Positions 13,451 through 26,130 of a DNA stretch of 64,000 bases are shown here, one piece after another. The notes beneath the pieces were generated by a model that had not been told where the DNA came from, made no database searches, and saw only the letters and a program-made list of their open reading frames with translations. A program made the position numbers and the translations under genes. Source of the stretch: Montifringilla adamsi (lineage: Eukaryota; Chordata; Aves; Passeriformes; Passeridae). Numbering within the stretch: the first letter of the stretch is position 1; every line of letters begins with the position of its first letter. The stretch spans positions 14,078,478-14,142,477 of the forward strand of contig JAGGNK010006559.1 of the NCBI GenBank assembly GCA_017590115.1, given 5' to 3'.

Positions 13451-16400
13451 CTGTTGTTTTATGATAAATAGGTATTTATGAAGACTGGTTCTACATAATT
13501 AATTGTTCTTCTTTCTGATTTCTGTTTGCCTTCAGAGATGAGAGGCAGGTAGATTAGAAACACCTCCAGCAGAATCCTCTTCCATGGAGCTCTGCACATA
13601 CCCAGTGAGTCTTGAGAGGTGAGGGAAGGGAAGGCTATCACATTTGGTGAACTTCAAATAAACCCTGAGTAATAACATCTCCTGTGAAATGTCAGAAAAA
13701 TGAAAAACAGGATCGCTTCAATGATCTGGACTCTGAATGAAGCCCTCTCCCAGAGCAAATTAAAACACTGCACAACTGAGCCTGAATCCATAAGCCCAAA
13801 CTTAGGCAGTTACTAAAACCGATAAGAAAGAAAAGTCTGGCTCATACAAAGCTTAAGCTACCTCCATCCACTGCAATAAAGTGCTTCAGTAATTACCTGA
13901 AAGTAAAACTGGTCTCTGTTCTATCAGAAAAAAAATTGCAAGAGCTGGGAAAAGGATTCACTAAAGCCCAGAGAGCTGGCAGCAGCACTTAAATTGGCTT
14001 CTGCAAGACCTGAAGTTGAGACCTATGGCAACTATGGAATTAATTTGCTGGGCTGAATTTGTCATTTTGATCTCTATATGTTAATTCTCTCTCCTTGAAT
14101 TCTGATGCAACTAATGTCCTAACAGCAGTAAAGTGATGTGCAGCATACAAGCCTGCAAAGGAAAATAATCTTCTAGTCATCCCCAGAACTTTGGGAATAA
14201 TTTTGTCAGGCTATTTAACCAGAAGATAGAAGATGGATATATTTTGTAAAGCAGACAGGATCTGATAGTAATTCTAATAGTAGTTCTAAGACCATTAAAT
14301 CTGCATTAGGGTTTTTGTTTCCTGACTCACAACTGATACGACAGTCTGACACACAAAATTAAAAGAAATTGTGAACTAGCAGTTTTTGTCTACAAAAATT
14401 CTGTTTTTCTTTACTACATCTTTGCAAGACCTTTGCACAGCTGTAGAGGTATGTTTTTACTGTTCTCCTACAGACTATAAATCTCTGCTTACATAGGTAT
14501 CCATATTAAAAAGTCAATATTCAAAGAAAAATCAAAATTATGATTTACATATTTTTTTGGACATGTTGCCTCCAGGAAAATGGCAATCCACTCACATAGC
14601 TGTATTTGGATCCATCCCCATGCTCCTTGGTAAGGTGTATAAATTAGATTTTGCTTCTCTTGAATGATGCAGACTGGTGTCAAGCCAAGTCCATGGTGCT
14701 GCTGACACACAAGCCCTTTCTTGTGGAAGGAGTGCTGTGGAGAGCCTGAAGGAGACAAGGTTGCTGCTACTGCTGCTGCCAGGACGGAGGAGAGCGTAGA
14801 GGCAGCAGTAACTGCTGGGAAAAGTGTCCATTGTGTCTATCCACTGTGCAGCGCCCACCTGTTTTCTCCCTTTGCCCAAAGAAATGCCCGAGTGAGGAAG
14901 GTCTCCAGGGCTGGACAGTGAGGTCCTGGCCTTTTCCCTTACATCAGATGTTCACTCCCTCTGCCTGTGCCCTGAGCTGACCCCAGACAAAGCAACCTGC
15001 AAACTCCTGGCTGATTTGCCAGCAGCACACAACTGCTTCAGCTGGAATCACACTTTCCAAGTTACTTCTTTTTACTGCTGCCTCTTTCAGCCTTGATTAT
15101 TTTGATGTCAACATCATGGCTAAGGTAGCTTCTTGAGCCCATATTTCTGCTTTTCCTATATAGAACATGATGCTCATTTTACAGAACTTAAGCCTTTCAT
15201 AAGCCCTACGACCTCACTCCAGTCAGCTGTACATTTTACAAAGCAGTTTGAAGGTAGAATAATTGTCCATTTGAAAGATTTCTGCAGCTGCTGTGCCCAT
15301 GACCTGGATACCTGCTGCATTCTCCTGAGTTTAATAAGACCTGATCTATTGTTATATTGTATTACAAGTGTTCATCAAAATACACTTGATTCTGTTTTAG
15401 ACAAAACACAGCTGTGTTTTTATGCACAGGTGAGTTGCTTCTGCAGCCAACATTAAAAAGCATCCCATGGGGTAATTGTCACAAATCAATGAAAATGAAA
15501 CAAGCAACTCTCTTCAACAACTATAATGCAAGTTCAAGTTGTTAGACCATGGTGTTTAGTTTTTGGCATTTTTTACAGAGAAAATTTCTGGGTGTTGAAT
15601 AAAGAATGGATACATGTTTTTATGTACAATTTTTAAGCCTAAAATATATTACTTGAAAGTACAAAATATGGAATGGGATTTTGGAAACTTAGCTTCAAAT
15701 TTACTTTTGATTGCCTGCATTTTAACGCTTTTTTAGAACTGATTTTTAAGAACTGGAATAGAGAACTAAGAGGAAAAAAAATCAGCACGGACTCAGGGAT
15801 GGAATGACAATGGCTCTCAAATGTATATGGGCAGATGTTTACTTCTTTTTAAATGTCAGCAAGAAGCAATAAACTTTAATTTATTGGTGACACTTCTCCA
15901 CTATGGAAATCAGAATGTAGTGACAACTGTGACCTGAGGGTTACATTATTCCCAAGAATATAGGTAGAAGGGGAGTTAATGCTTATAGATACTTGACTTT
16001 TACATACTGCTAACTTTATAGAAGGTGAATCAAAGGTTCATTATGATTCAATGGACTTTTTTATTTGGCTTTTGAATTTTACTTGACCTTCACATCTGCC
16101 TTTAAAATGTGAATTTCTACTCCAGGAACTTGTCACAAAGAAAAATAATGGGGTATGATTGATATGACTGTTGCCTCTGGTCTTGTTTCACAAATAAATT
16201 AAAAGAGTCAGTCTTCAAAATACACCTGTTTTCAGTCTTGTGTTTTATAAGCAAAACATGACCAAATCTGGAAAATCTTTTTTGCAGCAAAGAAGAGTGG
16301 CCAATCAGCTAAGGACTGAGCTATCAAAAGATTTCTAAAGGTCAGGGTTATTCATATGCTTTAGTATAAATACACTTTAAATGGTTTCTCTTTATTGACA

Positions 16401-18758
16401 CAGGGGTGCATTTGAGAGCCTTGAACCTCAACTCCAGCTTCAACTTCACTATGGAAAAAAGCCTGAAAACACTCCCAAGAGTATTTATACAAGATTTTAC
16501 TAAAACTTCTCTGAAGAAGTTGTGTATCTTATTATTTTATTCTTGTGGAATGACAAAATGCGTAGAGACATCTATGTATGTATTTGTATAATCAGATGCT
16601 GATTTTTGTGCCTTAGATATTCAATCTAATCAAAAGTGGGACAGTAGATAAAATCTGTATTTTTTATTGTTTCTGATATGCTAATTAAATGTTCCTTTAA
16701 AAAGATAAATGCATTTTACTGACATTATATTGACCATATAGTTTATTATACCTATATACATGCATTAAATAGGAACAAAGAGCTTAGTAGTAATTAATAT
16801 TTTAAATCAATGCATTGGAATCCTCATTCCTGAGATAAAATTTTACCAATGTAAGTCAAATATTTTTGTTATTGGAACAACATAAAAATAACATAACCAA
16901 CCATTGGAGTGAGCAAAAAGAAGGACATCCTTGTACGATTTTACAGTAATATCTTCTGGATTAACCCACTGAGGAGTAAATAGAAGGCCTAGACTTAGCA
17001 GAGTACGTAGGTTCCTATCCCTTTTAGACATGCCTACTATTTTCTCCATTGACTGGAATGGAAAATTTTGGAGCCAAACAAATTTTTGGAGGTGAGTTGT
17101 CTGATAAAGACAATTGTGAATTCTAGTCACTGACAGAAGAACACTGCACGCAGTTTCTTGCTCTTTCTGAAGTTCCTAGGCTATTTTAGCTTAAGTAGAT
17201 CTTTTCACGTCAAATAGTGTTCAGGAAAACAATAAAATAAATTCAATAAAACTTGATTCAAGGAAATGTGTGAGGCACATGCTTAAGAGATCTCTTTTAC
17301 AAAGACATGAAATTTATTTTCTTAAAGTGCAATGCAATATTTTTACTGCAATTTTGTCCTGTAGGTTTTTAACTAGTTTCTGTATTTAGCTATATATTTA
17401 TTTGTACTGAATTCATAACAGCATTTCCATCTCAACTTTCTTTTGCATGAAAATTTTACTCAGTCTAGATAAGAAGAACAGTGGTTTAACATGTCAATAC
17501 CTGTTTGGTTATGACAATCTTAACCGCAATCATGAGTGTTTTCAGTGTGGGAACTTTTGTTCACTCTTGTAAAAGCTGATGCCTGAAGGTCTTTGAGAAA
17601 AGCTACAATATAGTTGTATAGTTGCAAGGGTTTTTCCCCCTAATGCTCAGGGTAGTCTTATGGGAACTGTAAAGGAACTTTAGAACAGATATGTAGCAGA
17701 AAAGCAAAGCTCGAACCACAGAACTGTCAATTAAATATCCAAAGGAAACAAACAGTCAACTCTCCCATCCAAATCACTAATGTGATTTTCAGTTTGATTC
17801 CTGCTGAAATTGATTTTGTTTCTATACCCACTTTTCCTGCCTACTTTTCTGTTAAGTGTAATATCCTTTGTTCTAACCTTTCAGGCCATTCTGCACAAAA
17901 CATATTATTTTGCGAGAAAACAGAAGTGTGAGTGGTGAGGACCAGCAGCACATCAGATGGAGGATTGCATTAGTTTCATCAAAACCAGAGCTGCACTCCA
18001 GACATCCTGGGAAATGAGTGGTGTCTGGCAATATGACATGATTCAAAAGCAAACCATCAGTCGTATTCAAAAGGTTTCTTGTATCTCCTTCACCACATGA
18101 AGGAATTTATAGGCAAACACAGGCATCAGCAACACTAGGAAAAATCTATAGACTTTTGTACATTTTCACAATATATTCAGAAACTTTCCAACAAGTGTGT
18201 GATATCTGATATATCCTAGAAATGTTTAACAGTGTTCTTTCTCACATCCCTTGCAGAAGTAGAGACTAGTAGATTTGCATGGTAATCAAACATGTCAACA
18301 AAACTGTAAAGAATGCACATTACAAAAAATTCCAAACCCAAGTCTCTGAGGAATCCCTACTAGTTTATTTTTGCTTGATATATTTATAAATACTTAAATG
18401 AGTTACAACAGATGTAGAAACCAGCTCAATCCAAATAAAAGTTCCTTAGATCTATATAAACTGAATTGTGCTCTCCCATGATGTGTTCCTTCAGACGTAA
18501 TGGAGCAGACCATACATTAGTTTAATTAAAATCTAGATCTGCAGAAGTCAATGGCTTTGCAGTCAGCTGATGTGCAGCTGCTCAGATGCTTCAATATAAG
18601 TAGCAAAAAGAAAGGTAGGAAAAAAAACCCCGTCAAACTGCAGACAGAAAAATATGCAAACAATAGCTCGCTGCCTCCAACAGCACATCTGGGCAGTTCT
18701 GTTGGTCACTGCTGCTGCCAGCAGTAGCTCACTGACTGGTAATTTGGAAACAAATGGA
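13451..18758. other. Gene-free DNA upstream of GALR1
   Basis: AT-rich, with a slightly GC-richer stretch at about 14.7-15.0 kb holding CTG/CAG-rich words and overlapping ORFs of up to 95 codons on both strands. Those ORFs have no recognisable domain. No gene is supported. Confidence 0.55.
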
Positions 18759-18765
18759 TATAAAA
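18759..18765 (+). promoter_or_regulatory. Candidate TATA box upstream of the CpG island
   Basis: TATAAAA lies about 1.05 kb before the GALR1 start codon. Two donor-like sites (AAG then GTGTGT at 18794, CCG then GTGAGA at 18806) follow within 50 bases. It could serve a distal GALR1 leader exon, but a chance match in AT-rich DNA is quite possible. Confidence 0.25.
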
Positions 18766-19078
18766 CCCCAGGCAAATCCGTTTCGTTCACAAGGTGTGTG
18801 TGCCGGTGAGAATATTCTCATGAACTCGCATCCGTGTGCTGGAGGAAGTTTCCTGTTTAACCCCGTTCTGAAAGGACTGGCTTTCCAGGAGGTCCCGCTT
18901 CGGCCCCGTGTAGCGCTGCCCGCGGCCGCCCGGCTCCGGGGAGCCCGCGGGCCCTCAGCAAGGATGCGCTCCTGCTCTCGAACGGAGATTTGCTCTCGAA
19001 CGCCGTGATTTGGCAGTGAAAAGCGGCTGGACTTCCCAGTGCATTTCTTCTGCTTTGTGTGTATGTGGTTTTGTGTTT

Positions 19079-19080
<2 letters not shown>

Positions 19081-19127
<47 letters not shown>
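19081..19127 (+). repeat. Poly(T) tract of 47 bases
   Basis: An uninterrupted run of 47 T is followed by AACAG (19128-19132). It may be a simple repeat, the tail of an old antisense retroposed insertion, or a very strong polypyrimidine tract before a splice acceptor for a 5' UTR exon. Homopolymers of this length are error-prone in sequencing, so the exact length is uncertain. Confidence 0.9.
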
Positions 19128-19131
<4 letters not shown>

Positions 19132-19144
19132 GGAAGGCGTGACA

Positions 19145-19485
19145 ATGTCTGCCGCCTTTTGTCATTTGAGATACTCAGTGATTAATGGAGGAAACCTGTG
19201 AAGGAGGCGAGAAGAGCGAGCACAGGCGGCGCTTGGTCCGGAGAAACTCCAGCTGCCGGCTACCTGTTGAGGTGGGTTCACAGGGGCGTTTCATCATTTC
19301 TGTCTGTCCAAGCGAGTACATTGATGCCCGGCCAGACCAGCCGAGCGCCGCCTAGCCCTGCTGTGAGACACGGCTCCGGAGCCTCCCTGGGAGCGGGGGC
19401 ACCGAGGGGAGAGAAGTTTTCCGGGGAGAGGACCGGGGTTCCGGCTGCCGCCCTGGGGGCGGGGAGGGGGGCGCCTACAAGCTGA
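19145..19485 (+). promoter_or_regulatory. GALR1: Possible upstream ORFs in the GALR1 leader
   Basis: Three ATGs occur in the proximal upstream region: 19145 (18 codons, stop ending at 19201), 19185 (56 codons, stop ending at 19355) and 19324 (53 codons, stop ending at 19485). None overlaps the receptor start at 19819. If transcription begins upstream of 19145 they could dampen receptor translation. If it begins after about 19330 they are absent from the mRNA. Confidence 0.3.
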
Positions 19486-20480
19486 AGGGTGGGAAGAAAA
19501 GGCGGGGGGAAATAAAGAGGGCAAGAAAACCCCACCTCCCCTTTCTCCGAGGAGACGCTCCCGGGGAGCTCAGTCTCCCGAAGCAGCGCAGAGGCGCGGA
19601 GACTCCGCGGCTCTGCGGGCGGGGCGGGCGCGGCCGGCCGCGCCGGCTCCGCTCCCGGCAGCGCAAGCTGCGCCCAGCGCGCCGGCACCTCCGCCCTTCC
19701 CTCCCCGCCGCCCGGTGCTGGTGGGGCGGCTGCCCCGGGCTCGCCGCGGTCCGAGGTGCCGGGAAGCGGCGGCTCCGCGTTCCGTCCTCGGAAACTTTGC
19801 CCGGCGCGCCGGGAAAGGATGGAGCCAGGAGAGCCCGCGGCGGCGCCCCTCAACCTGTCCCGAGCCGCGGCAGAGACGCCCCGTGGGGAGTTCAACCTGT
19901 CCGGGCTGCCGGAGGCTGAGGGGAAGCCCCTCTTCGGCATCGGCATCGAGAACTTCATCACCTTGATCGTCTTCGGTTTAATCTTCACCCTGGGTGTGCT
20001 GGGCAACACCCTGGTGATCACGGTGCTGGCGAGGAGCAAGCCAGGCAAGCGCCGAAGCACCACCAACATCTTCATCCTCAACCTGAGCATCGCCGACCTG
20101 GCCTACCTGCTCTTCTGCATCCCGTTCCAGTCCACAGTCTACGTGCTCCCCACCTGGGTGCTGGGAGCCTTCATCTGCAAGTTCATCCACTACTTCTTCA
20201 CCATCTCCATGCTGGTGAGCATCTTCACACTCTCGGCCATGTCTGTGGACCGGTACGTGGCCATCGTGCATTCCCGGCGCTCCTCAGCCTTGCGTGTTCC
20301 CCGCAACGCAATGTTGGGTGTGGGGCTCATCTGGGCACTCTCCTTTGCCATGGCCTCGCCTGTGGCTCACCACCAGCGCATCTTCCACCGCGAGACCAGC
20401 AACCAGACCTTCTGCTGGGAGTTCTGGCCCAACCCACGCCACAAGAAAGTCTACGTGATTTGCACATTTGTCTTCGGGTA
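19190..20480 (+). promoter_or_regulatory. GALR1: CpG island over the GALR1 5' leader and exon 1
   Basis: This is the only extended GC-rich, CpG-dense stretch in the window; the surroundings are strongly AT-rich. It has Sp1-type GC boxes at about 19455-19464 and 19617-19628 and no clear TATA box within it. An AAATAAA-like stretch near 19510 is not convincing as a TATA box. Such islands mark promoters of many vertebrate receptor genes, so transcription probably starts inside or just upstream. The exact start site cannot be read from the sequence. Confidence 0.8.
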
Positions 20481-20520
20481 TCTGCTCCCGCTGCTGCTCA
20501 TCTCCTTCTGCTATGCCAAG
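19819..20520 (+). CDS. GALR1: Galanin receptor 1, coding exon 1 (residues 1-234)
   Basis: This exon encodes the N-terminus through membrane segment 5 of galanin receptor 1, a plasma-membrane class A GPCR for the neuropeptide galanin that signals mainly through Gi/o. The ATG at 19819 has a good Kozak context (A at -3, G at +4) and is the only ATG between 19486 and 19819. Residues 12-14 (NLS), 26-28 (NLS) and 195-197 (NQT) are extracellular N-glycosylation sequons. Approximate membrane segments are TM1 46-70, TM2 84-108, TM3 118-142, TM4 164-182 and TM5 211-233. Key residues visible are N63, D93, the C120-C199 disulfide pair, DRY at 144-146, W172 and P224. The exon ends at codon AAG (FCYAK) followed by donor GTGGGG, phase 0; reading on reaches a stop after four codons. 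The N-terminus is about 12 residues longer than in the human receptor (349 residues). Identity is very secure from the near-identical TM core. Confidence 0.97.
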
Positions 20521-22437
20521 GTGGGGCAAGTGTAAAAGGATGGGAGGGACACAGTGGTGGAAAATGTGTCCATGAGCCATAGGGCTGTTTCTGGGCATGT
20601 GGAGAGACTTGGCAATGTTGGGAGAAAAAGGAGCAGGGGTGAGTTTGTGCCGCAAAGGGAGAGGGCAGGTTTTATAGCTGAGGGATGTCTGAGGGGTGAC
20701 ATTTGTCCACTATCACAGAGAGGTCAAAACAGGGAATGCATGGGGTGAGTGGGGAGGGGTGTTCTGGCAATTAATGGGGTCTCCCTGTCAGATTTCCCTG
20801 TTGCAGGATGCTAAGAAGCCCCGGTACTCTGCTGCTTTCTCCATCACCATAACTCTTAATTTCTTGCAGTGCTGCGTGAGGAGTTTGACTCAATAAAGTG
20901 CAACAAAGCAACAAGTTGTTCAGGCTTCCGATGAAGCATTGTGGTTCTTTAAAATGTCCAGTGCACTTGCAAGTGACAAAAATTATCCGTTTGGTGTTAA
21001 GAGCAAAATGTACTTCATGCTGCCTGGTCCCTGTGGTGCCATGTCTTGCCCCAGTTGAAGTTGATGAGAGAGTTACCTCTGACTTTGGCAAAGGCAGGTG
21101 GTTCCAGGGAGCAGGGCATGAGAACCCAGGTAGGAAAAAGCAATAGTTAAGGGTGGCCTGAATATGCGTATTTAAGAACTTCTCTGCTTAAGCAAATTGT
21201 CACATTTTTCTGGAATAATAATTGCAGCCTTCAGTTTACAATCCTCTGCGTGCTGCTGAACAGGATCTGGAGCACCTGCTGATATCTTGCTGTTTCTGTG
21301 CCAACTGCCTTCAGTTGCAGGATATCTCCTTAGGCAGTGATTTACATTGGAGAGGATAGGACTGCTCTTGCAAATACAGACTGCTTAAGTCAGTTCAACT
21401 GGCAAGTTCAATAGATGTACCTGAAGTATTTATTTTGAACAAGTAATTTTGTGTTCTGCTCAGTTTCACATATATTACATCAGCTTAATTGTGATGTGCA
21501 AATTGTGGCTGTAACGTTGTCCAACTCTGATGAAACCAAGGCATGCAGAACACAAAGGACAACATTTCTAAATGGCTGTTCACAGTGGAACAAATCCAGC
21601 CTGGCAAATGAAGAAGAAACACAAGTTTTCATACATAAACCGAATCCTGCTTTCCCTGAATGAATACATTGGTATTTCATCTACTGTGATAAATATGACT
21701 GAGCTGTAGTGACAGATCGTCAGTTTGAAGAAACTATTACACATTGCAGAGAGAACACTACAGAATGTGTGCATAGGGAGCTTTCAGCTACTAATTCTTC
21801 CCTTTTTCAGAGCCAAAGCATCTTCTGTTTCAGCATAAAGTGCTGGTCTTTGAAGTCTAATTATATGAGAGAAGATTAAAAAGAAATCTTTCAAAATTAG
21901 CATAGTCCTGTAACAGTGTAGGCATAAGAAAAGAAAATATGCTTAACCAGAATATATGCATAGTAAATAAAACACACTCTGTCATTACAAAGCACCTCTA
22001 CAGAAGTAAATCTCTCAATATTAGTATTAATATGTAGTTTAAAAAAAAGCAGCAAAAACCCCTCCAAGCCAACAAAAGCAACTCTATGTGAAAAATATGC
22101 CCAAGAACAAGTTAATAAAATCAAGGCCACTTGAAATTACAATAAAATCGTGTGCTTAAACTATTGCCAGCCTAGGCTCTCACTCTGTCTTTGTGATGTG
22201 TTTTGATCCTCTGTGTGTGAAACCGCATGCCACAGTGTCAGGCTGGAGGAGCTGACCTGAAGGGATGAATTTTAGAAGATAGCTAGGAGGTAGCTGGTAT
22301 TACCACCAGTTTACAGGCTGGAAAGTGCCATGACTTGTACAGATCTATCGAAGGTATTTGTACCCTGCAGCTGAAGAGTCACTCCTGCCTTCTTTAGGAG
22401 CCACTGACAAACCTCCAACTGCAGTATTTTGGGACAG

Positions 22438-22490
22438 GGAGAGCCTTCTCAGGCTGAGCAACCCCAGCTCTCTCAGCCTGTAGACATTAA
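22438..22490 (-). mobile_element. CR1 LINE fragment
   Basis: The phrase CTCAGGCTGAGCAACCCCAG followed by CTCTCTCAGCCTG is a hallmark of antisense avian CR1 near its 3' region. Only a few dozen bases are clearly preserved. It lies in GALR1 intron 1. Confidence 0.65.
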
Positions 22491-24350
22491 TCCCTGCATT
22501 AGTTTTTTATGGACTTCACTGGTTTTCATGAACTGTGGATCAGTGGGATAACACAATCTTCTGTTGCAGTAAATTAAGACAAAGGAGACTCATTTCTTTA
22601 TTTGAATATATTGCCTTTTCCAGACTCCTTTAAGGCAGTTCTGTTTCTTTCATAAACAAATTGCAATTGAACTTTCAGTTTTGAAAGTCTCATTTTTTAG
22701 GCACTCTAATAGGGAGCCAAGTTCTTTTTCTATCTCGCTTCACATTTACATTTATTAGCAGAGCATTTTTCCAATGGATAACAATGCTGTTATAATGTAC
22801 AGAGGTGCTGAAGTAGTGCCAGGTATTTGAAAGCAGTGTCCTCCCAAAATATCTCATGTGATGCATGCTCTTCAGGCAGAGATTTACAAGACCATGCTCT
22901 GTCTTGTGTGTATAGCTACCTCTTTTCTCTCTTCCACAAGGAACATTAGTTCCATTTCAATGCAAATTTTTGATAGATGAGTGAAAATATCAGAATTAAG
23001 GATACTTCCCTAATTTTGTGAAAACAGCAGACAAGGAAGAAGTGTGGAGTCTCCGTTATCCTCTCTCTTTTAAGGAGCCGGTTTGCATTCAACTATTAAA
23101 CACCAGACAAGCCATAAGGGAAGAGGTCTTATTAACTTACAGAGAAGACACATCTTTTTTGGGAACGCCATAAAAAAGTCACAAATCCATAGGAAACCAG
23201 CTTTTGTTGCCTCAGAGAGCTACTCTTGAAAGAAGGTTACTACGTCAGGGGGAGGAGCAGCGATTATGAAGCGATCAGCTGAGTCTCAACACTGCATACT
23301 TACAGACACCTTCTGTCCTGACTCTTTTATTGCTTATCATTTTACTTGCTGTATTTTTGTAACACTGGCTTTTTGTATGTGTTTTGTAACAGTACTATAA
23401 CATTTGCTCACTAGTATGTCCTTAAAGAGTAAAGTGATAAATGATTCCCAGTCAGCTTCTAACAGTTGACATCTGCCAGGGTTGTGCAATGTTACAACTA
23501 ATTTTGGGCACCTCCATTTTTCAAGGATTCACTCCTTGAAAGTCAGGCCTCTTTCAATCAAACCTTTAATTTAGACACCTATAGTTATTAGCAAACATTT
23601 CCTTTTTTAGATGCATAATATTAAAAGTTTTCTTTAAAACAAATATGTCTTGCCTTAAGAATGTTTCCATTATTATCTATCATTCTGAACATTCTGAATT
23701 CATGTCATGTATGATTTACAGACTTGGTTAAAACTAAGCTATAAAAAGTAACAGCCTCAACATAAAATACAAGCTTATCTGGCTTTGGATATTATATCCT
23801 AAATTTTGCTGAGCAGCAAGGGGAAAAGTTTATTAAACTTCACTGAAAAAGAAAAATAAAAGCTATGACACATTAGTCACACACTCTTAATTGAAAGAGG
23901 ATGAAGGATTTCTTGTGACAACAGAAGTAGTGACATTACTTTAAAACATGGATTGCAGGCAATAGCACTTGAATTTCAATCAGGGTCATACTACAAAGGT
24001 TGTTCAGAATGTAATGCTTACATTATCTGTAAAACAAGAAGTTCATTCTTACTATACAGTGACCTTGTGCAGGCTTTCCTTCTGCATGATTTTGGCTGAT
24101 AATGAAGGTGTGGTCAGTGAAATGCCAAACAGCAAACATGGTTTTTAACACTGTTGACTTCAAACTTTCATAAAGTTTGGTAGACTTATGTGAAGAGGCA
24201 CAGGTAGCTGAAGTTATTTTCTTCACTCCTGTATTGCAAAAATCTCTTTCACAACTTTATTTGGTCAAAGTCCTCACTCAGGGCTCTCAAGCTATCTTGA
24301 ATGTAGTTTCTGAAATAAATGGGGGAAAAGAATAATTTAAAAATTACTTT

Positions 24351-24420
24351 AAAAAGAGAAAAAGAGAGAGAGAGAAAGAGAAAAAGAGAGAGAGAGGAAG
24401 GAAGGAGGGAGGGAGGGAGG
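24351..24420 (+). repeat. Purine microsatellite (GA, GGAA, GGGA)
   Basis: About 70 bases of almost pure purine on the + strand: GA repeats, then GGAA and GGGA repeats. It lies in GALR1 intron 1. Confidence 0.92.
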
Positions 24421-25844
24421 CAAAACCAAGGGCCTACCAGATGTCATGAGTGGTACTCTTGGTCATAGTCTGTACCACACTAGATCCTACAAGTCTCCTT
24501 ACAGTCTCTTACACAACAACCTAATTTTCTTACCACAGCACCCCAATCTCATCTCCAGAAAAGAGGGAAGCTGATCTCTGAACAGCAGGTACATGAAAGC
24601 TGGAGTTGAAAATAGTGAGGGGCACACGGTAGAATTATTGTTTACTCAGGCTGTTAGATTGGTTCCTCGTTGGTTATTCATTGCGCCAGAGAAGAGGAAA
24701 TTTGAACAGGGTATGGGGAGAGTGTCTTAGATTTGCCATGGAGTGTTTGTGCATAAACATGGCTCTTTTTTAATACTCCATGGCAGTCTCTGTAGGTCTT
24801 CGAGAGCTGTCCCACTGCTGTTGATAAGTAATTGCATTTTGCCTATTTCTCTTGCTGTTGCCATCTGGTACAATACTATGCCAATATGTTTTCACTGCAA
24901 ATGCTTATTTTATGAAATGTGTATGTAATCCAAAAGAGGGGAAGCTGATAAAGTTCATTTGAAGGTTATAATCTAAGTTGACAACAAAACCCTCCTCCGC
25001 CACCTCCCAACCCCCCTCAAATATCCAATTTACCTGTTTGGTCTCCTGCATCTTTCTTTGAACTGGAGAGAGATACAATGCAAAACTTTGGGCTAAACGT
25101 TTCAGAACAGAAGAAAAAAGTGTTTGTAACTTTAAAAATTATTTTGCAGTTCTGATCTCTGTGAAGAGCTTATCTGACTTTAGTTTTGGGCTGCGAGGGA
25201 GAACCGCAGAGCAGTGCAGTCACTGGGTGGCACATGATGGGATTTACAAAGGTAGAAACAGCCCATCGCTCTAAGTTATGTGAAGGGGGTATGACAGATG
25301 AAGCAGCAGTGATGGGACATGAACTTAATTGTATTCCTCCCATGCCCTTTTTTTAAGTTTTATGTTTTTCACTGATGGACTCAGCAATTCATCTGGTCTC
25401 AACAGGGTGATGGGAGGTGAATAAAAAGTCTGTAAGCCAGACAGTCATCTCCCTGTTCTGCTGGGGTTCTGCCCTTTCCTTTGGGTCTGCTTCATACTGA
25501 AGAAGAAAGAAATGAAGTCAAAATAGGACTTTCTCAGGGAAAGCCCATTTATTTTTCTCCTGCTTTTTCTTAGTTTGGGCTTGCTCCCAGAAGTGGTCTG
25601 GATAGTGTTTCCAAATAGGAAGTGCATGCAGGGTGAGTCACACAGTAGTACACAGACAGGCACAAATGAACTGCACTTACAATATTAAGTGGTTATAAGT
25701 GATTTCTTTTTTTTATTGTTGTTGGTGTTTCTCTGGTATCAAAGAGTAGATACATAAAAAAATAAGTTTGCTGATGAGCTCTGGACATTCACGAATACCA
25801 TCTTCTTTTAATTCAATATGTATGTCTATAAAACTCAAGTGCCA

Positions 25845-25901
25845 AAGTCTCTAGATCATCTTGACTGATGGGATCAAGTCTCTAGATCATCTTGACTGAT
25901 G
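25845..25901. repeat. 31-bp tandem duplication
   Basis: A 31-bp unit beginning AAGTCTCTAGATCATCTTGA (25845-25875) is repeated exactly for 26 bases at 25876-25901. The lack of differences suggests a recent duplication. It lies in GALR1 intron 1. Confidence 0.93.
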
Positions 25902-26130
25902 TCTGTCCTGATAGTGGTTAGCTGTGCAACCCAAAGAACACAGAGAAAATGTCACCCGATGATATGAAAGAATCTGAATTTGGACCATTTTCCCCAACCC
26001 AAGACCTCTTTGCATCCTCTATCCAAAACCTTATGTGTAAATGCTCTTGGACAATGAGCCTTTTTGTGACGTATTTTTAAAATTGGCTTGTGAAAGATGG
26101 ATGGTGAGTATCATCACATTGTTGTGAAAG

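Noticed and set aside
14489..14921. Overlapping ORFs on both strands near a CTG-rich stretch
   Set aside because: Three overlapping chance frames, with no domain, no splice pattern and no promoter-like context.
18729..19165. Lysine-rich ORFs on the minus strand
   Set aside because: They are produced by reading the 47-base T tract as poly-lysine; no gene.
19756..19818. Upstream extension of the GALR1 frame
   Set aside because: The frame is open here but the candidate start is GTG, not ATG. The ATG at 19819 has a good context and gives the expected N-terminus.
19278..20090. 270-codon ORF on the minus strand
   Set aside because: It is antisense to the GALR1 leader and exon 1 inside the CpG island. 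GC-rich DNA has few stop codons, and the peptide shows no domain.
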